From contig NC_039358.1 of assembly GCF_003573695.1 (NCBI RefSeq), positions 14,322,637 to 14,386,636 on the forward strand: a DNA stretch of 64,000 nucleotides, written 5' to 3'. Positions 34,332-44,767 of this stretch are shown piece after piece. The translations under genes were made by a program, and so were the position numbers. The stretch comes from Papaver somniferum. Taxonomy: Eukaryota > Streptophyta > Magnoliopsida > Ranunculales > Papaveraceae. The notes below the pieces were generated by a model that worked only from the letters and a program-made list of their open reading frames with translations, had not been told where the DNA came from and did no database searches. Numbering within the stretch: the first letter of the stretch is position 1; the number at the start of each line of letters is the position of its first letter.

Positions 34332-35677
34332 TCAGCCCCAGCGAGACTTGTAATGAGTGACCAATTCATTGTAACTAGGTAAGCCTTCTTTGACTGCTGG
34401 CACTTCGTTGAACCTTGCGATCCATGCCTGCAAACGTGTACAAGTTTCAAATATCTTCACTTCTTTGAGCTCCTCAACTACTTTCATCCAATGAATTCCG
34501 ATTCCAATTGCTAAGTCTGTGAATCCGATATCGTCTCCCACGAAAAATTTCTTGTCACCTAGTCCATGTTCTTCAAGGGTTCTTAGTACTTCAACGACTT
34601 CGTTGACTGTTTTCTCTTTGGTTTCCTCAGTAAGAGCGACTGCAATGGTACGACTAAACTCAAAGATCAAAGACCAAAAAAAAAGACTAAATATGAGTTT
34701 AATCTGTACTGTGACGTTATTGGGAGAAGACCAAATTTGGTCGCGCGTAAAATTAATCACCGCACAAAAACGGGCGTAAATTTGGTGTACGCTTGAATGG
34801 GGCGTAAAATTGGTTTACGCCCGAAATTTGAATGGGGCGGATGGTTTGGTGTCCGCCTGATGAGTAAGTGAACGGGCGGATGGTTGGGTGTCCGCCTGAT
34901 GAATTTCATTTTGAATGGGGCGGATGGTTTGGTGTCCGCCTGACGAAATGTGAACGGACGGATGATTGGGTGTCCGCCTGATGAATTTCATTTTGAATGG
35001 GGCGGATGGTTTGGTGCCCGCCTGATGAGTAAGTGAACGGGCGGATGGTTGGGTGTCCTCCCAGCAACAAGCGTACTTTAAATTTACGCCCGACTATATT
35101 AGGATTTGGTATTTGGTCGTGACCAAATATGATCTGGGATTTGATCTTTGGCTGGGATTTAATCTTTACTCCGTCCCACTGCGTTACGATCTAATCCCAA
35201 ATTTTTTGTTATACTCGCCCACTGTGGATGCTCTAACAAGAACTAAACTCCAAAAGGTTGATTCCCAAGTACAACAAAATGTCAAAAAAAGAAAAAGAAA
35301 GAAAGATCAAATTAGTAAGCACCCAAGAAAAGTTGCATAATTAATCTTCAAGTTGAATTATTTACCTTGTCTTGCAAAAAGTTGCCCCAGAAACGAGCTT
35401 TAGATCTTTCATAAGGATCTTTGGGGAGTAATGGATATTTGTCCGGCCACGTCTCGTCGATGTACTCTAGTATGATGAGCGATTCAACGATGGGTTTTCC
35501 GGCATGAACTAGAATTGGGATTTTCTTGTGAACTGGGTTGTATTGCAAGAGTAAATCACTCTTGTTTGAAAGATCTTCTTCTATGTATTCATGATTCAGA
35601 CCTTTCAATTGTAGAGCGCATTTAACTCTACAAACAAATGGGCTATACCATACACCAAATAACTTCAAATCTTCCAT
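34332..35677 (-). CDS. Glutathione S-transferase, tau class, two exons, possibly damaged
   Basis: Cytosolic enzyme conjugating glutathione to electrophiles; tau-class members respond to stress and detoxify xenobiotics. Exon 1 (35677-35366) encodes the thioredoxin-like domain: [18 protein letters not shown] with the catalytic Ser12, the KIPILV cis-Pro turn, and the glutathione-binding ES pair in [15 protein letters not shown]. It ends FLQDK at a clear GT donor, phase 0. Exon 2 (about 34640-34332) encodes the helical domain from [14 protein letters not shown] to HYKSRWG. A 600-bp MITE (34634-35233) lies at the intron/exon 2 border, and about eight residues expected at the start of exon 2 are missing. 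I found no acceptor giving the right phase, so splicing may be impaired. An HSP70 fragment sits 75 bp upstream of the start codon. Confidence 0.85.
34634..35233. mobile_element. MITE (PIF/Harbinger-like) with internal hairpin repeats
   Basis: TAA lies on both sides (34631-34633 and 35234-35236). The right terminus, read inward, is GAGCATCCACAGTGGGCGAG; the left is GAGCGACTGCAATGG, a partial match. Further inside, GGGCGTAAATTT occurs near both ends in opposite orientation. GAGCATCCACA-type ends with TAA/TTA duplications suggest PIF/Harbinger. The centre is the hairpin array at 34837-35058. There is no transposase. Confidence 0.55.
34837..35058. repeat. Tandem hairpin array, GGCGGA...TCCGCC units
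   Basis: Six copies of a 22-bp motif in which GGCGGA and TCCGCC flank a TGGTTTGGTG or TGGTTGGGTG loop. They are arranged as an alternating higher-order repeat of about 100 bp. Four of the six have perfect arms. Just before, GGGCGTAAA and TTTACGCCC form a perfect 9-bp hairpin (about 34801-34823). Confidence 0.85.
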
Positions 35678-35751
35678 TATGAACTTTTTTTTCTTTGTTT
35701 GATATCTGAATTTCTATGTAAAGTTTGGTATTTGTGGTTGAAGTTTTGAAC

Positions 35752-36187
35752 CTACTGCTTGACTGCTTGTGCACAGGTCAAACTTAAGGGTCTTGTCCAT
35801 TTCATTCTCTTTATGATAGGTCTGCATACATTTTCAAATTCCTGCATCTGGTCCCTGATTTCCTCCAAATCACCTAATTCATTGCTATCCAACCACTGGG
35901 AGGCCTTGTTGACCGCAGCATCGATCTTCGATTTACCAACCGGTGGTCGCTTGTCACAGATTGCATTCCTCATGTCTTTTATGTATTCCTCAAATGAGTT
36001 CCTTAACTCCACCTTCTTCTTGTTTTCTTCATCCTCTAACTTGTATCTCTCAGCCTCTCGAGCCAATCTCTCGACCTCAGTCAATATACCATCGGCATCT
36101 ATGTTAAAGCATACTGTGAACCGAGGAACACCACGAGGTGCTGGTGGAATTCCTGTCAACTTGAATTTACCCAACAAGTTATTATCA
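35752..36187 (-). pseudogene. HSP70 C-terminal fragment, internally deleted
   Basis: Minus-strand translation starts [20 protein letters not shown] and continues FNIDADGIL, the substrate-binding domain of a cytosolic-type HSP70. It then jumps to [20 protein letters not shown] in the C-terminal lid, skipping the usual 25-30 residues between. The lid continues to [10 protein letters not shown] and ends without the EEVD motif. No ATPase domain lies upstream; similarity stops inside the hairpin array at 36187. It cannot be a working chaperone. Its 3' end is 75 bp from the GST start, same strand, so it replaces what should be the GST promoter region. A transposon-captured fragment is a reasonable explanation but is unproven. 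Confidence 0.85.
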
Positions 36188-36670
36188 CAAGTTCATTTCT
36201 GGAATGAACTCCTGATAAAAACTTATATAAACCAGAGTTCATTTCTGGAATGAACTCCTGATAAAAAAAGAAAAAAAAAACAGAGTTCATTTCTGGAATG
36301 AACTCCTGATAAAAACAAAAAAAAATCAGAGTTCATTTCTGGAACGAACTCCTGATAAAAACCTATATAAACCAGAGTTCATTTCTGGAATGAACTCCTG
36401 ATAAAAACCTATATGAACCAGAGTTCATTTCTGGAATGAACTCCTGATTAAAAAAAAAAAAAAAAAAACAGAGTTCATTTCTGGAGTGAACTCCTGATAA
36501 AAAACCTATATAACCAGAGTTCATTTCTGGAATGACCTCCTGATAAAAAAAAATAGAGTTTATTTCTGGAACGAACTCCTGATAAAAACCTATATAAACC
36601 AGAGTTCGTTTCTGGAATGAACTCCTGAAAAACCTATATAAACCAGAGTTCATTTCTGGAATGAATTGCA
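36188..36670. repeat. Tandem hairpin minisatellite, 11 copies
   Basis: Units of 38-50 bp each contain a 23-bp palindrome: arms GAGTTCATT and AATGAACTC around a 5-nt TCTGG loop, followed by CTGATAAAAA and an A-rich or CCTATATAAAC spacer. Starts fall near 36191, 36236, 36282, 36330, 36375, 36421, 36472, 36517, 36555, 36602 and 36645. About five units carry single-base arm changes without matching changes in the other arm. The array abuts the HSP70 fragment. Confidence 0.9.
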
Positions 36671-37221
36671 GGATCGTCTTCGTCGTCTTCAACACCAGCA
36701 TCATCGTCTTCAATCTTTAACGCAGCAGCAAAACAAAACAAAACACAAAACAAACACCCAAAAAAAAAAAAAAAAAAAAAAAACGCAAAAAATTTCATTG
36801 CCTTCATCTCCATCTTCAACACGAGCAGCAAACATCATCTTCATTTTCATCTTCAACACGAGCAGCAAAACATCGTCTTCATCTTCAACACGAGTAGAAA
36901 ACAAAAATCCGAAAACGTCTTCTTCATCAGAGATCCGAAATCAATTAAGAAGAAAAAGATGAAAAAATCAAACAAGAAGAAAAAGATGAAAAAATCAACC
37001 AGATATCCGAACTTAATCGATCATTTTCTCCATAGTTTTCTTCATCATTTAATCAACAACATCAGTTTATTTCTCTCTTCATCTTCTTTACAGTAGCAGA
37101 GAAAATAGTTGCAGAGAAAAGAAAAAACGAGGAGAGAAAATGTGGATCTGAAAATATTGAGGTGAGATAAAGTAAATCTGAGAATAATATCTTCTCTCTT
37201 GATAATTAATTATATATATCT
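36671..37221. repeat. Low-complexity stretch with CATCTTCAACACGAGCAGCA repeats
   Basis: A CAACAGCA/AAACA-rich run and a 20-plus A tract (about 36761-36783) are followed by at least three copies of a phrase like CATCTTCAACACGAG (36810-36895) and then GAAGAAAAAGATGAAAAAAT duplications near 36945-36990. No protein is supported. Confidence 0.6.
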
Positions 37222-37298
37222 TAGGATGACGTCATGGACCCAAAAAGGTATTTCTGCCACTACAAGATGACAATTACATCATCCATGACGTCACCCTA
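37222..37298. repeat. 17-bp inverted repeat containing TGACGTCA
   Basis: TAGGATGACGTCATGGA at 37222 pairs with TCCATGACGTCACCCTA at 37282, with one mismatch, around a 43-bp loop. Each arm contains a TGACGTCA-type palindrome, the core recognised by plant bZIP factors. It could be a foldback terminus rather than a regulatory site. Confidence 0.6.
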
Positions 37299-37299
37299 G

Positions 37300-38498
37300 G
37301 ACCAAACTATAATTTATATTTTAAAAAAGGACCAAACAGACAGTTGACTCAGTCAACTGGACCAAACTCATCCTAATATATTATTTCTAGGACCTATTAG
37401 TATTTCCTACTAAAGTTTTATGTTATTTCTTTACTTATTTGTAGGCATACAATAGGTTAAAATATTTTCCATTTTTATTTTTCAATAATTTTTATTTATA
37501 AAAGTGTGACTAGGATGGGAAGTGAATGTCTAAAACTAGAGGTTCACCTAGAGGATGTCTAACTTTTTTTTTGCCACATCACCTTCACATCAATCGGTTG
37601 GAGATGTTTTTTTTATAAATATGATTGTGGATCGTATGTGGATTATGATTTTTTTCTTCACACACATTCCATTGGAGAGGCTCTTAGAACAGCGGTGAAA
37701 AACGTTTCCACGTCTGTTATATTCAGTGGCGGAGACATGATTTCTAAAGGAGGGGCCTAACAATGTTACAGCAAGAAATATTTGATTCCTTAGCCGTGAA
37801 TTGGACTGATAGGAGAAATTTAGGATTTTTTTTTTTGGAAAAGATACATTCAAACTTTTTAAGATTTGAAGCTAAAAAATAGTACTTGAAGTTTAGTTAG
37901 AGGTGTACCTCACTATGTTGAGCATGATTCTTCATGCTCTTCTTCTTTTTGGTTTGGTCCTTCAAAATTATACTAAGGTTTATAAGTTTGATGATTTTGA
38001 GATAAAATATCTTAATTTTCAGGAAAATCAATCAGAATGTGATCATTGTTGATGAGTAATCACCTACATCACAACTCTTGTTTGAATCACTCATTTTGAA
38101 AGTTTGTGGAATAAATCTCCTTCGTCTTCCTCTAAAATTATTATTTATTTATTTTGACTTTCAAAAGCAAACCATAAACCAAATGATTAAAGCTAAATCA
38201 GTCACTAATCATAATTAGTCTTGTTAATCAAGTTCATCGATACTAGTTGAATTAAGGGTATATTAGGCATTATGAAAAATAGTTGGATAAGGGTCTATGA
38301 GAGTTACTACTTCATGACCCTATTTTGTCTTTTTGTCAGCCGCCAAAATACTTGGTTTGCAGCCCCAATTATATGTTTTAAACGGTAAAGGATTTGAAGC
38401 AAGTATTTCTGGGATATGTTGCTTTTTGTAAATATCTATTATGTTGCTTTTTGTAAATCTCTATATTCTTACAAAAAAACAACATGTTCTGAGAATAA
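37300..38498. other. Noncoding intergenic stretch
   Basis: AT-rich, with no recognisable coding region. A small minus-strand frame at 37590-37853 matches nothing I know. A short direct duplication containing ATGTTGCTTTTTGTAAAT occurs at about 38415-38460 near the Copia insertion site. Confidence 0.5.
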
Positions 38499-38503
38499 CT
38501 ATC

Positions 38504-40981
38504 TGTTAGAGCAATGCTCGCATGTTTGTCAATGTTAGTGATCAAAACTATAAGTCTTGATTTCTAGCCTATTTATAGATGTCTCGGACTAGGACATAGT
38601 TTGTGTAGTTGAGCTTAGACTTCACGACGCTTATCACTTGAAGACGAAGAACTACTAAGGAGAGATTGTGTAACTTCATCGACAAAAGGTATGTGGAGAC
38701 TTAAACTCATCTATCACTTGGAAAGTCCATTTCTACTCTATCTCCTATATTGAGACATGAGTCGTGTTACGATATAGTTTTCTCTATACACATTTGAGAT
38801 CTCGAGCTGAGTATATCTCGCTTACATATTTCTCGAAATATGTGTTGGTAAGCTTTCGCTCGACCAAGCTCATCTTATATCATGAGAAAATTGTCGAGTA
38901 ACATCTTACATGGTTTGTGTGAAACAATCATTTGGTGTAAGACTTGGAATGTTTCGATAATGATTATTTCAATATCTTGAAAATTGATTTGATGTTAATA
39001 GTGTGTGAAAACGGCTATTGTCATTATAGAAGAATGTTTCAATGATTGAAATAAACAGTTTAGAATCCTGTAACCATCCTTGGATATAAGCATAGTGTGT
39101 TCGCATATTAGTGTATAAGTCCAAAATCGGGAGCCTAAAGTATGCATACTTGTGTGTATACAAAAAGGTTGTAGGAGACTGGGTAAGTATGCGTATCCGT
39201 ACGCATACTGGCGGAAGTTCACGTCCGCGAATTTCTGCTGAGTTTGAAAACCAAAACCAAACTCATCCGGTTACCTAAAGTACGCATACTGGAGGAAAGT
39301 TCACGTCCGTGAATCTCTGCTGAGTTTGTAAACTAAAAAAAACTCAAATCCGGTTACTTAAGTACGCATACCCGTACGCATACTTAAGTGGTTACTTTCT
39401 AAAATCGGTTGTACATGGAACTAAAACATTTATCAATAAGGAATGTAATCTTTGCAAACCGTGGCTATAATGTTCATGTATCGATTCGAGTGAATCAAAC
39501 CGATTTTGCTTCAATTGTGTTCCTGTATAAATCCATGAGAATATAGCAATTGAACAACACTTTAACTAGTTTCATTTCAGTCATTTGAACTAGTTGTGGT
39601 TAATATGAATAAGGTTGATATGAGAGTAATCATATGGATAACAAGCTAACTATTTGTGAACCAACATGGTGTACACGTTTGGCTACGGTTACATAAACCT
39701 AAATGAGGGTACATTTCTTATGTGTGTAACAAGCTAAGTTCGATCTAACGGTTGAAAGATATTAGCTTGGTTGAATCAGGTTTTTCATCTAACGGTGAAT
39801 ATTGAATGCTTTGTTACCAAGGTAACTTGGATTGCAAACCTTGATTTGAAAACTATATAAAGGAGAACTCTAGCAACTGGGAAACCTAATACCCGCACCT
39901 CCTGTGTGCTAATAGTTGCATAACTAGAGTCGATTCTCCTTTAACCTTAGGTTTCTTCTCGAGACCCTGTAGGTTAACAACTTGAATACTTCATTGGGAT
40001 TGTGAAGCCAGACCCAACTATTCTCTTTGTAGTTGAGTGATTTGATCTTGTTGTTTCTATCGTGATCGAGTGCAATTGTGAAATTGGCTTGAGATTTATA
40101 TCTCCGATAGGCAAGATAGAAAAGTAATCACAAACGCCTTCGCCTCATCGTTTGTGATTCCACAATAACTTGTTTCGCTAGTCGATTAAGTTTATTGTGA
40201 GGTGATTGATAATACTAGGCTGTTCTTCGGGAATATAAGTCTGGTTTATCAATTAGTTCCTATTCACCTTGATTTATCAAAAAATCTTGGGTATTTCTGT
40301 GGGAGACATATTTATTCAATCCTATAGACTTTTCTGTGTGAGTCAGATTTGTTTACCAAGTCTTCGACTTTAGGTCGTAGCAACTCTTTGTTGTGGGTGA
40401 CATCAGCTAAGGGAATCAAGTGCGTAGTATCCTGCTGGGATCAGAGATGTAAGGAGCGCAACTGTACCTTGAATCAGTGTGAGATTGTTTAGGGTTCAAC
40501 TAAAGTCCAGTCTGAAGTTAATTGGTAGTAGGCTAGTGTCTGTAGCGTCTTAATACAGTGTGGTGTTCAATGTGGACTAGGTCCCGGGGATTTTCTGCAT
40601 TTGCGGTTTCCTCGTTAACAAAATTCTGGTGTCTGGGTTATTTCTTTTTCGCATTATATTTTGTTATATAATTGAAATATCACAGGTTGTGCGTTAATAT
40701 CAATCAATTAGAATATCCAACCTTTGGTTGTTGATTTACATTGATTGACACTTGGACATTGGTCTTTGGTACCGTTCAAGTATTCCCTCTTACATTCAAT
40801 CTGGCTCGCAGATTTCTATTTGCGGATTGAATTAAGAGTTAGAGATATTAAACTCTTTGATATACTTTATTCTAGATTGAGTCTGACTGTCTAGTTGATT
40901 CTCTAGAAAGTGTATTGGAGTAAGTCCTCTCAGATTTCCAAACGAATTGTTGGGTGCGGTTGTTAGACCCCCGCATTTTCA
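38504..40981 (+). repeat. 5' LTR of the 8.8-kb Copia element
   Basis: 2478 bp, TG...CA ends. Relative to the 3' LTR it lacks about 30 bp near the start. U3 holds several GTACGCATAC and AGTTCACGTCCG(C/T)GAAT copies (39180-39385). A TATA box (TATATAA, 39854-39860) lies about 1.35 kb in, placing the transcription start near 39890. Confidence 0.93.
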
Positions 40982-40983
40982 AT

Positions 40984-40997
40984 TGGTATCATAGCAC
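40984..40997 (+). promoter_or_regulatory. Primer binding site (initiator tRNA-Met type)
   Basis: TGGTATCATAGCAC follows the 5' LTR end after two bases and matches the TGGTATCAGAGC consensus with one central change. Confidence 0.85.
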
Positions 40998-41044
40998 GTA
41001 AACACATTAAATACCTTACAAGTATGTGTTTATAGCGATCTGAT

Positions 41045-42530
41045 ATGGACAGAGGTGTTATCTCTATAAACGTACGACCAGTCATCGATGGCTCAAATTA
41101 CTTGTGGTGGAAAATTGCTATGTGCGCCTTTCTTCAAGAGCGTGATTTCCAATCATGGGTTTATGTAGTTAATGGATATGATGCTCTCGTTTTGGCAGTA
41201 GGGAATGTGACCGTTCCAAATAATATTGGTGCATACGATGCTGCAGAGATACTTGCTGCAAAGAAAAACTCCGAAGGTTTGAATGCCATCATACATGCCA
41301 TTACCCAAATATTCAGCACCATGTGACTACGTGTACTCGGTCTATATATGCTTGGGATATCTTAGAAACCGTATTTGAATGAAATACCAGTGAAAAGGAA
41401 GCTAGGCTTCAAAACTTAATTCCGATTGAAAAAACCTTCATATGGAAGATGAAGATTCATTTGATGAGTTTAATCACAAAGTGTCTGAAATTGTTAATGC
41501 ATCTTTTGCATTGGGTAAGACTATTCCTTAAAAGTACATTGTGATGAAAATTCTCAGATCGTTGCGATCTAGATACGATTCTAAGAAGCATGCCATCATT
41601 GAAGGAAATAACCTTGATGCTCTCTCCAGAAATACGTTGGTTGGGAAGCTAAATGATCATGAGCATACATCCAAAATTGGAAAGGATGTTACCTTCAAAG
41701 CACAAAGGAACACTAAATTACTTGACAAAAGTAAAAGTGTTTATGTCTCTGAGGATGATATTTCTGAGACTGATTCATCAGATGAAGATCTTGACAAATC
41801 AGTCTCTATGATCACAAGACAGTTTAGGGATCTTCTATTGAAGAGAAGTAAACGGTTTTCCAAAGACAAACCCAGGTCGTCAGTTAAACCTTATAATCAC
41901 ATTCCTCCTAAAAACAGCGATGCTGACGAGGCTGATGATGAGGATATGCCACAGTGCATTAAGTGTAAATTTTTTTGCCATTTTGCGAATGAGTGTCCTA
42001 ACCATAAAAAATACATTGGAAACAAAGGTCTTGCTGCAACCCTTGATGAAATGTATGATCACTATGATTCCAATGAAGACGAAAAATCAAGTGTTGCACT
42101 TCTTTGTGAAGATATTGATTTTGATAATTGTAGCAATTTCTGTTGGAAACTCTATGTTTGATTTTTCAGGTTCCACTCTGTGCCTAGAAGCTTGCACATC
42201 TCAGGCGTCTGAATCATCTTATCCAGTGACATGTTCTTATTGTTCACTTAAGGGTCATGAACTTTCAAAGTGTTTCAAGTACAAACACAAGATGAGACAT
42301 GTCAAGAGACTTCAAAGAAGAGAAAATCGCCTAGCAAACAAGCTCAAACTTGTTCAAAAACTGCTGAGGTATGTAAGATTTTATCCTCTTCAAAGAAGTT
42401 GTTTTTCAAAGATAGGTCAATACCACTAGAGAAAAGAGTATGGTCTAAAAAAATTCATAGACAAGGTTCTATGAATTCCTTTCAAAAAGGGGATGGTGGA
42501 CAAATTGTTGTTCACCGCAGCACAACTTGA
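41045..42530 (+). pseudogene. Decayed Copia gag with two CCHC zinc knuckles
   Basis: The frame opens with INVRPVIDGSNYLWWKIAM, the usual start of Copia gag (UBN2-type) proteins. It breaks at a stop at 41324 and resumes from about 41460 with DSFDEFNHKVSEIVNASFAL and KILRSLRSRYDSKKHAI (41541-42161). Two zinc knuckles of CX2CX4HX4C type follow: CIKCKFFCHFANEC (about 41956) and, in another frame, CSYCSLKGHELSKC (about 42234). At least two stops and one frameshift are visible. Gag packages the element RNA into virus-like particles; this copy could not do so intact. Confidence 0.85.
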
Positions 42531-42895
42531 TTATGTTGTTTTCGTACATCTTGTCTCATGTGCCTGATCAAAAAGAGACACGATTGTGCACACCTCAGTC
42601 TTTAAGAAAATAAAAGTAGTTTTTCTTTTTAGTTTGCTTTTTCTTTGGTTTGAAAATTTGGAATTCGTCCTCTTCAATTGATATTGGAAGAGACTTCCCT
42701 GTGTATTCAACAAAAGAGGGTTATTCTCGACAATTCTACTCTCTCTAGGGTTGTGAATTGTGCGTGCGTGAACCTGTGTTATTTAAGGTTCCGTGACCCT
42801 ACATCTTTTTCCTTCTCTGAAACTCTTTCCATCTTAAGACTGCTTGTTGAGTTTAAAATTTAAATTGTGATTTCCTCTCACAAACCCATACACGT

Positions 42896-43303
42896 ATGGA
42901 GACTCCAAGCATCACGTGTTCTGATGGAAAAGATGTTAATATGATTGTTAAGCCATCAATCATGAAGGAAAAAGAAAAATCTCTGTTATCTCCAACTTTT
43001 AAGAGAAAAAGAAGGAATGTGAGGAAGCCAAGAGTTGTTCCTTCAAATTCTTAGAAGTTTTCTGATGTTCTTGAAGAGTTGAAGGAAACAAGGAAGGAGA
43101 TTCAGAAAATAAAGTCTTTTGTTATGAGAACTCTTGAAATTCAGAAGGCCCTGGTTCGACATCATCATCCTAGAAGGTTTGTTGGAATTGACTCCTTTCT
43201 CCATGAACCTTATGTTCCCATGGCTGTTGATGACAAGGAGTTCGGGACGATAAAGAATTCTTCAGAGGTCTCAATGTCTAGTAAATCTTTTTTTGAAGAA
43301 TAA
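42896..43303 (+). pseudogene. Second ORF of the non-autonomous Copia element, unknown function
   Basis: An ATG at 42896 opens a frame of 135 codons to 43303, with a single TAG at 43052-43054. It starts METPSITCSDGKD. A basic patch (FKRKRRNVRKPRV) and a heptad-like helix follow (LEELKETRKEIQKIKSF, then LEIQKALVRHHHPRRF). It shows none of the retroviral enzyme motifs. Its place between gag and the polypurine tract is where pol should be. It may bind nucleic acid or be a frozen remnant. I do not recognise the family. Confidence 0.5.
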
Positions 43304-44767
43304 CTAGGGTTTATAATAGCCGTTATTGTGAGTAAACATAGCTATGTCCAACGATTTTCATCTTCAATGTTTTTAGATTTATTTATTTAAATTCTAAGTT
43401 ATTTGGAAGATGATATTTGCAATTTTAATCTTTATGATTTTATATATTGCAAATTGTTATGGGATATGTTGTTTACGTCCGTGAACCTGTGACTGTCCCA
43501 TACTTATTCAAAAGTTATCTCTATTATGTCGGTATGAAAGTATTGATAGAAGATAGAATGAACTTTTGACATTACAAAAGTTAAAACCTTTAATGTCATT
43601 GTTTTGATGGAAAAAAGGATAAAACTTTTGTTTACAAGAATTAAGTATATTGTATGTCATTGTGCAAATACTGATGGAAAATAGAATGAATCCTTGTCTA
43701 TTCCGCAGTATTGGTCGATCTCCGATCCACATTTTTGTACATAGTAATAAGTTTTCTTATGTTTGAGCATGACCAATTGAATTGATCATGCTATTGTGGT
43801 GAGTTTAGTTGTTGCTACGTAAGTTCTCTTATGACGAGCATGTCCAATTGAATTTATCACTTTCTTGTGGTTAATTTAGTTGTGAAATTCCGAATGAATT
43901 AATTATGAGTTTTCTTATGGTTAATTTAATTGTGCACTTCGATTGGATTAATCATGAATTATTTTGTGAATAATTCAATTGAATACTTTGGACTCAAATT
44001 CATGTTTTCATGTGATTTTGTTATGTCCAAACAAATCCTTCTTTTCTTGTGAAAGTAAGGTCGCCTTTGTTGTTCTTTCGGGAATGACATTTTATAGGGG
44101 AGAGTTCTTTTTGAACTTGTGCTTAATTTTCCAAGTCTTTGTGGGGAATGCGGCTGTGGAATATTATAGGGGTTATCTTGTATCTTTATAAACTCCTTGA
44201 TGAATGCATTTAGCTTCGGCTGTATGATGGAATCTAAATAAGTTGATATCGTATTCTATTTTGGTCATGAAGTATCTCTATGAAAATTTCATGAGGATCC
44301 CACTAGTTTTCGTACCTTTGCCAATTTATATTGACAAAAAAGGGGAAATTAATGTGTAGTGTGATACTAAAAATACATATGGTTTACGGATCATTATGTA
44401 AGGGGGAGTAGTTTTCATGTCGAGATGAAGTATTAACTAAGGGGGAGTGGTACATATCACCATAGTATATATTGTTGTCAAAGTTATGATACAATTGAAC
44501 TTTGATGCTGTGTAATAATACTATGGCACTGCATAACAATGATCGAAGCATTTGTATTTCTCATTATTATAGCTACGGGTCTTCAACAACTATGATGATG
44601 AACTTACAACCTTTAGGATCATGGAGTACTTCGAAGTGACGAAGATTTCGAGTCGCGTTGAAGATTCCAAGGAGATCAAGCATTTGGATGAGAAGCTACA
44701 ATTTTTATTTATTTTGTAATCCATATATATTGATAGTTTTGTCACTAAAATTGACAAAGGGAGAGAT
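43304..44767 (+). other. Noncoding 3' interior of the Copia element, ending in the polypurine tract
   Basis: Contains AGGGGGAGTAG and AAGGGGGAGTGG purine tracts near 44400-44450 and the final tract GACAAAGGGAGAGATT before 44768. Repeated phrases such as TGAATTGATCATG and GGTTAATTTA(G/A)TTGTG occur between 43770 and 43970. The last 900 bp have a diverged reversed counterpart at 62256-63000. Confidence 0.7.

Noticed and set aside
36188..36670. Evenly spaced palindromic repeats resembling a CRISPR array
   Set aside because: The genome is a plant nuclear genome, the spacers are A-rich linkers and not unique sequences, and no cas genes exist.
38969..39222. Minus-strand frames repeated at 45258-45517, looking like a conserved gene pair
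   Set aside because: Their repetition is due to the two LTR copies; they lie in U3 and have no protein family likeness.
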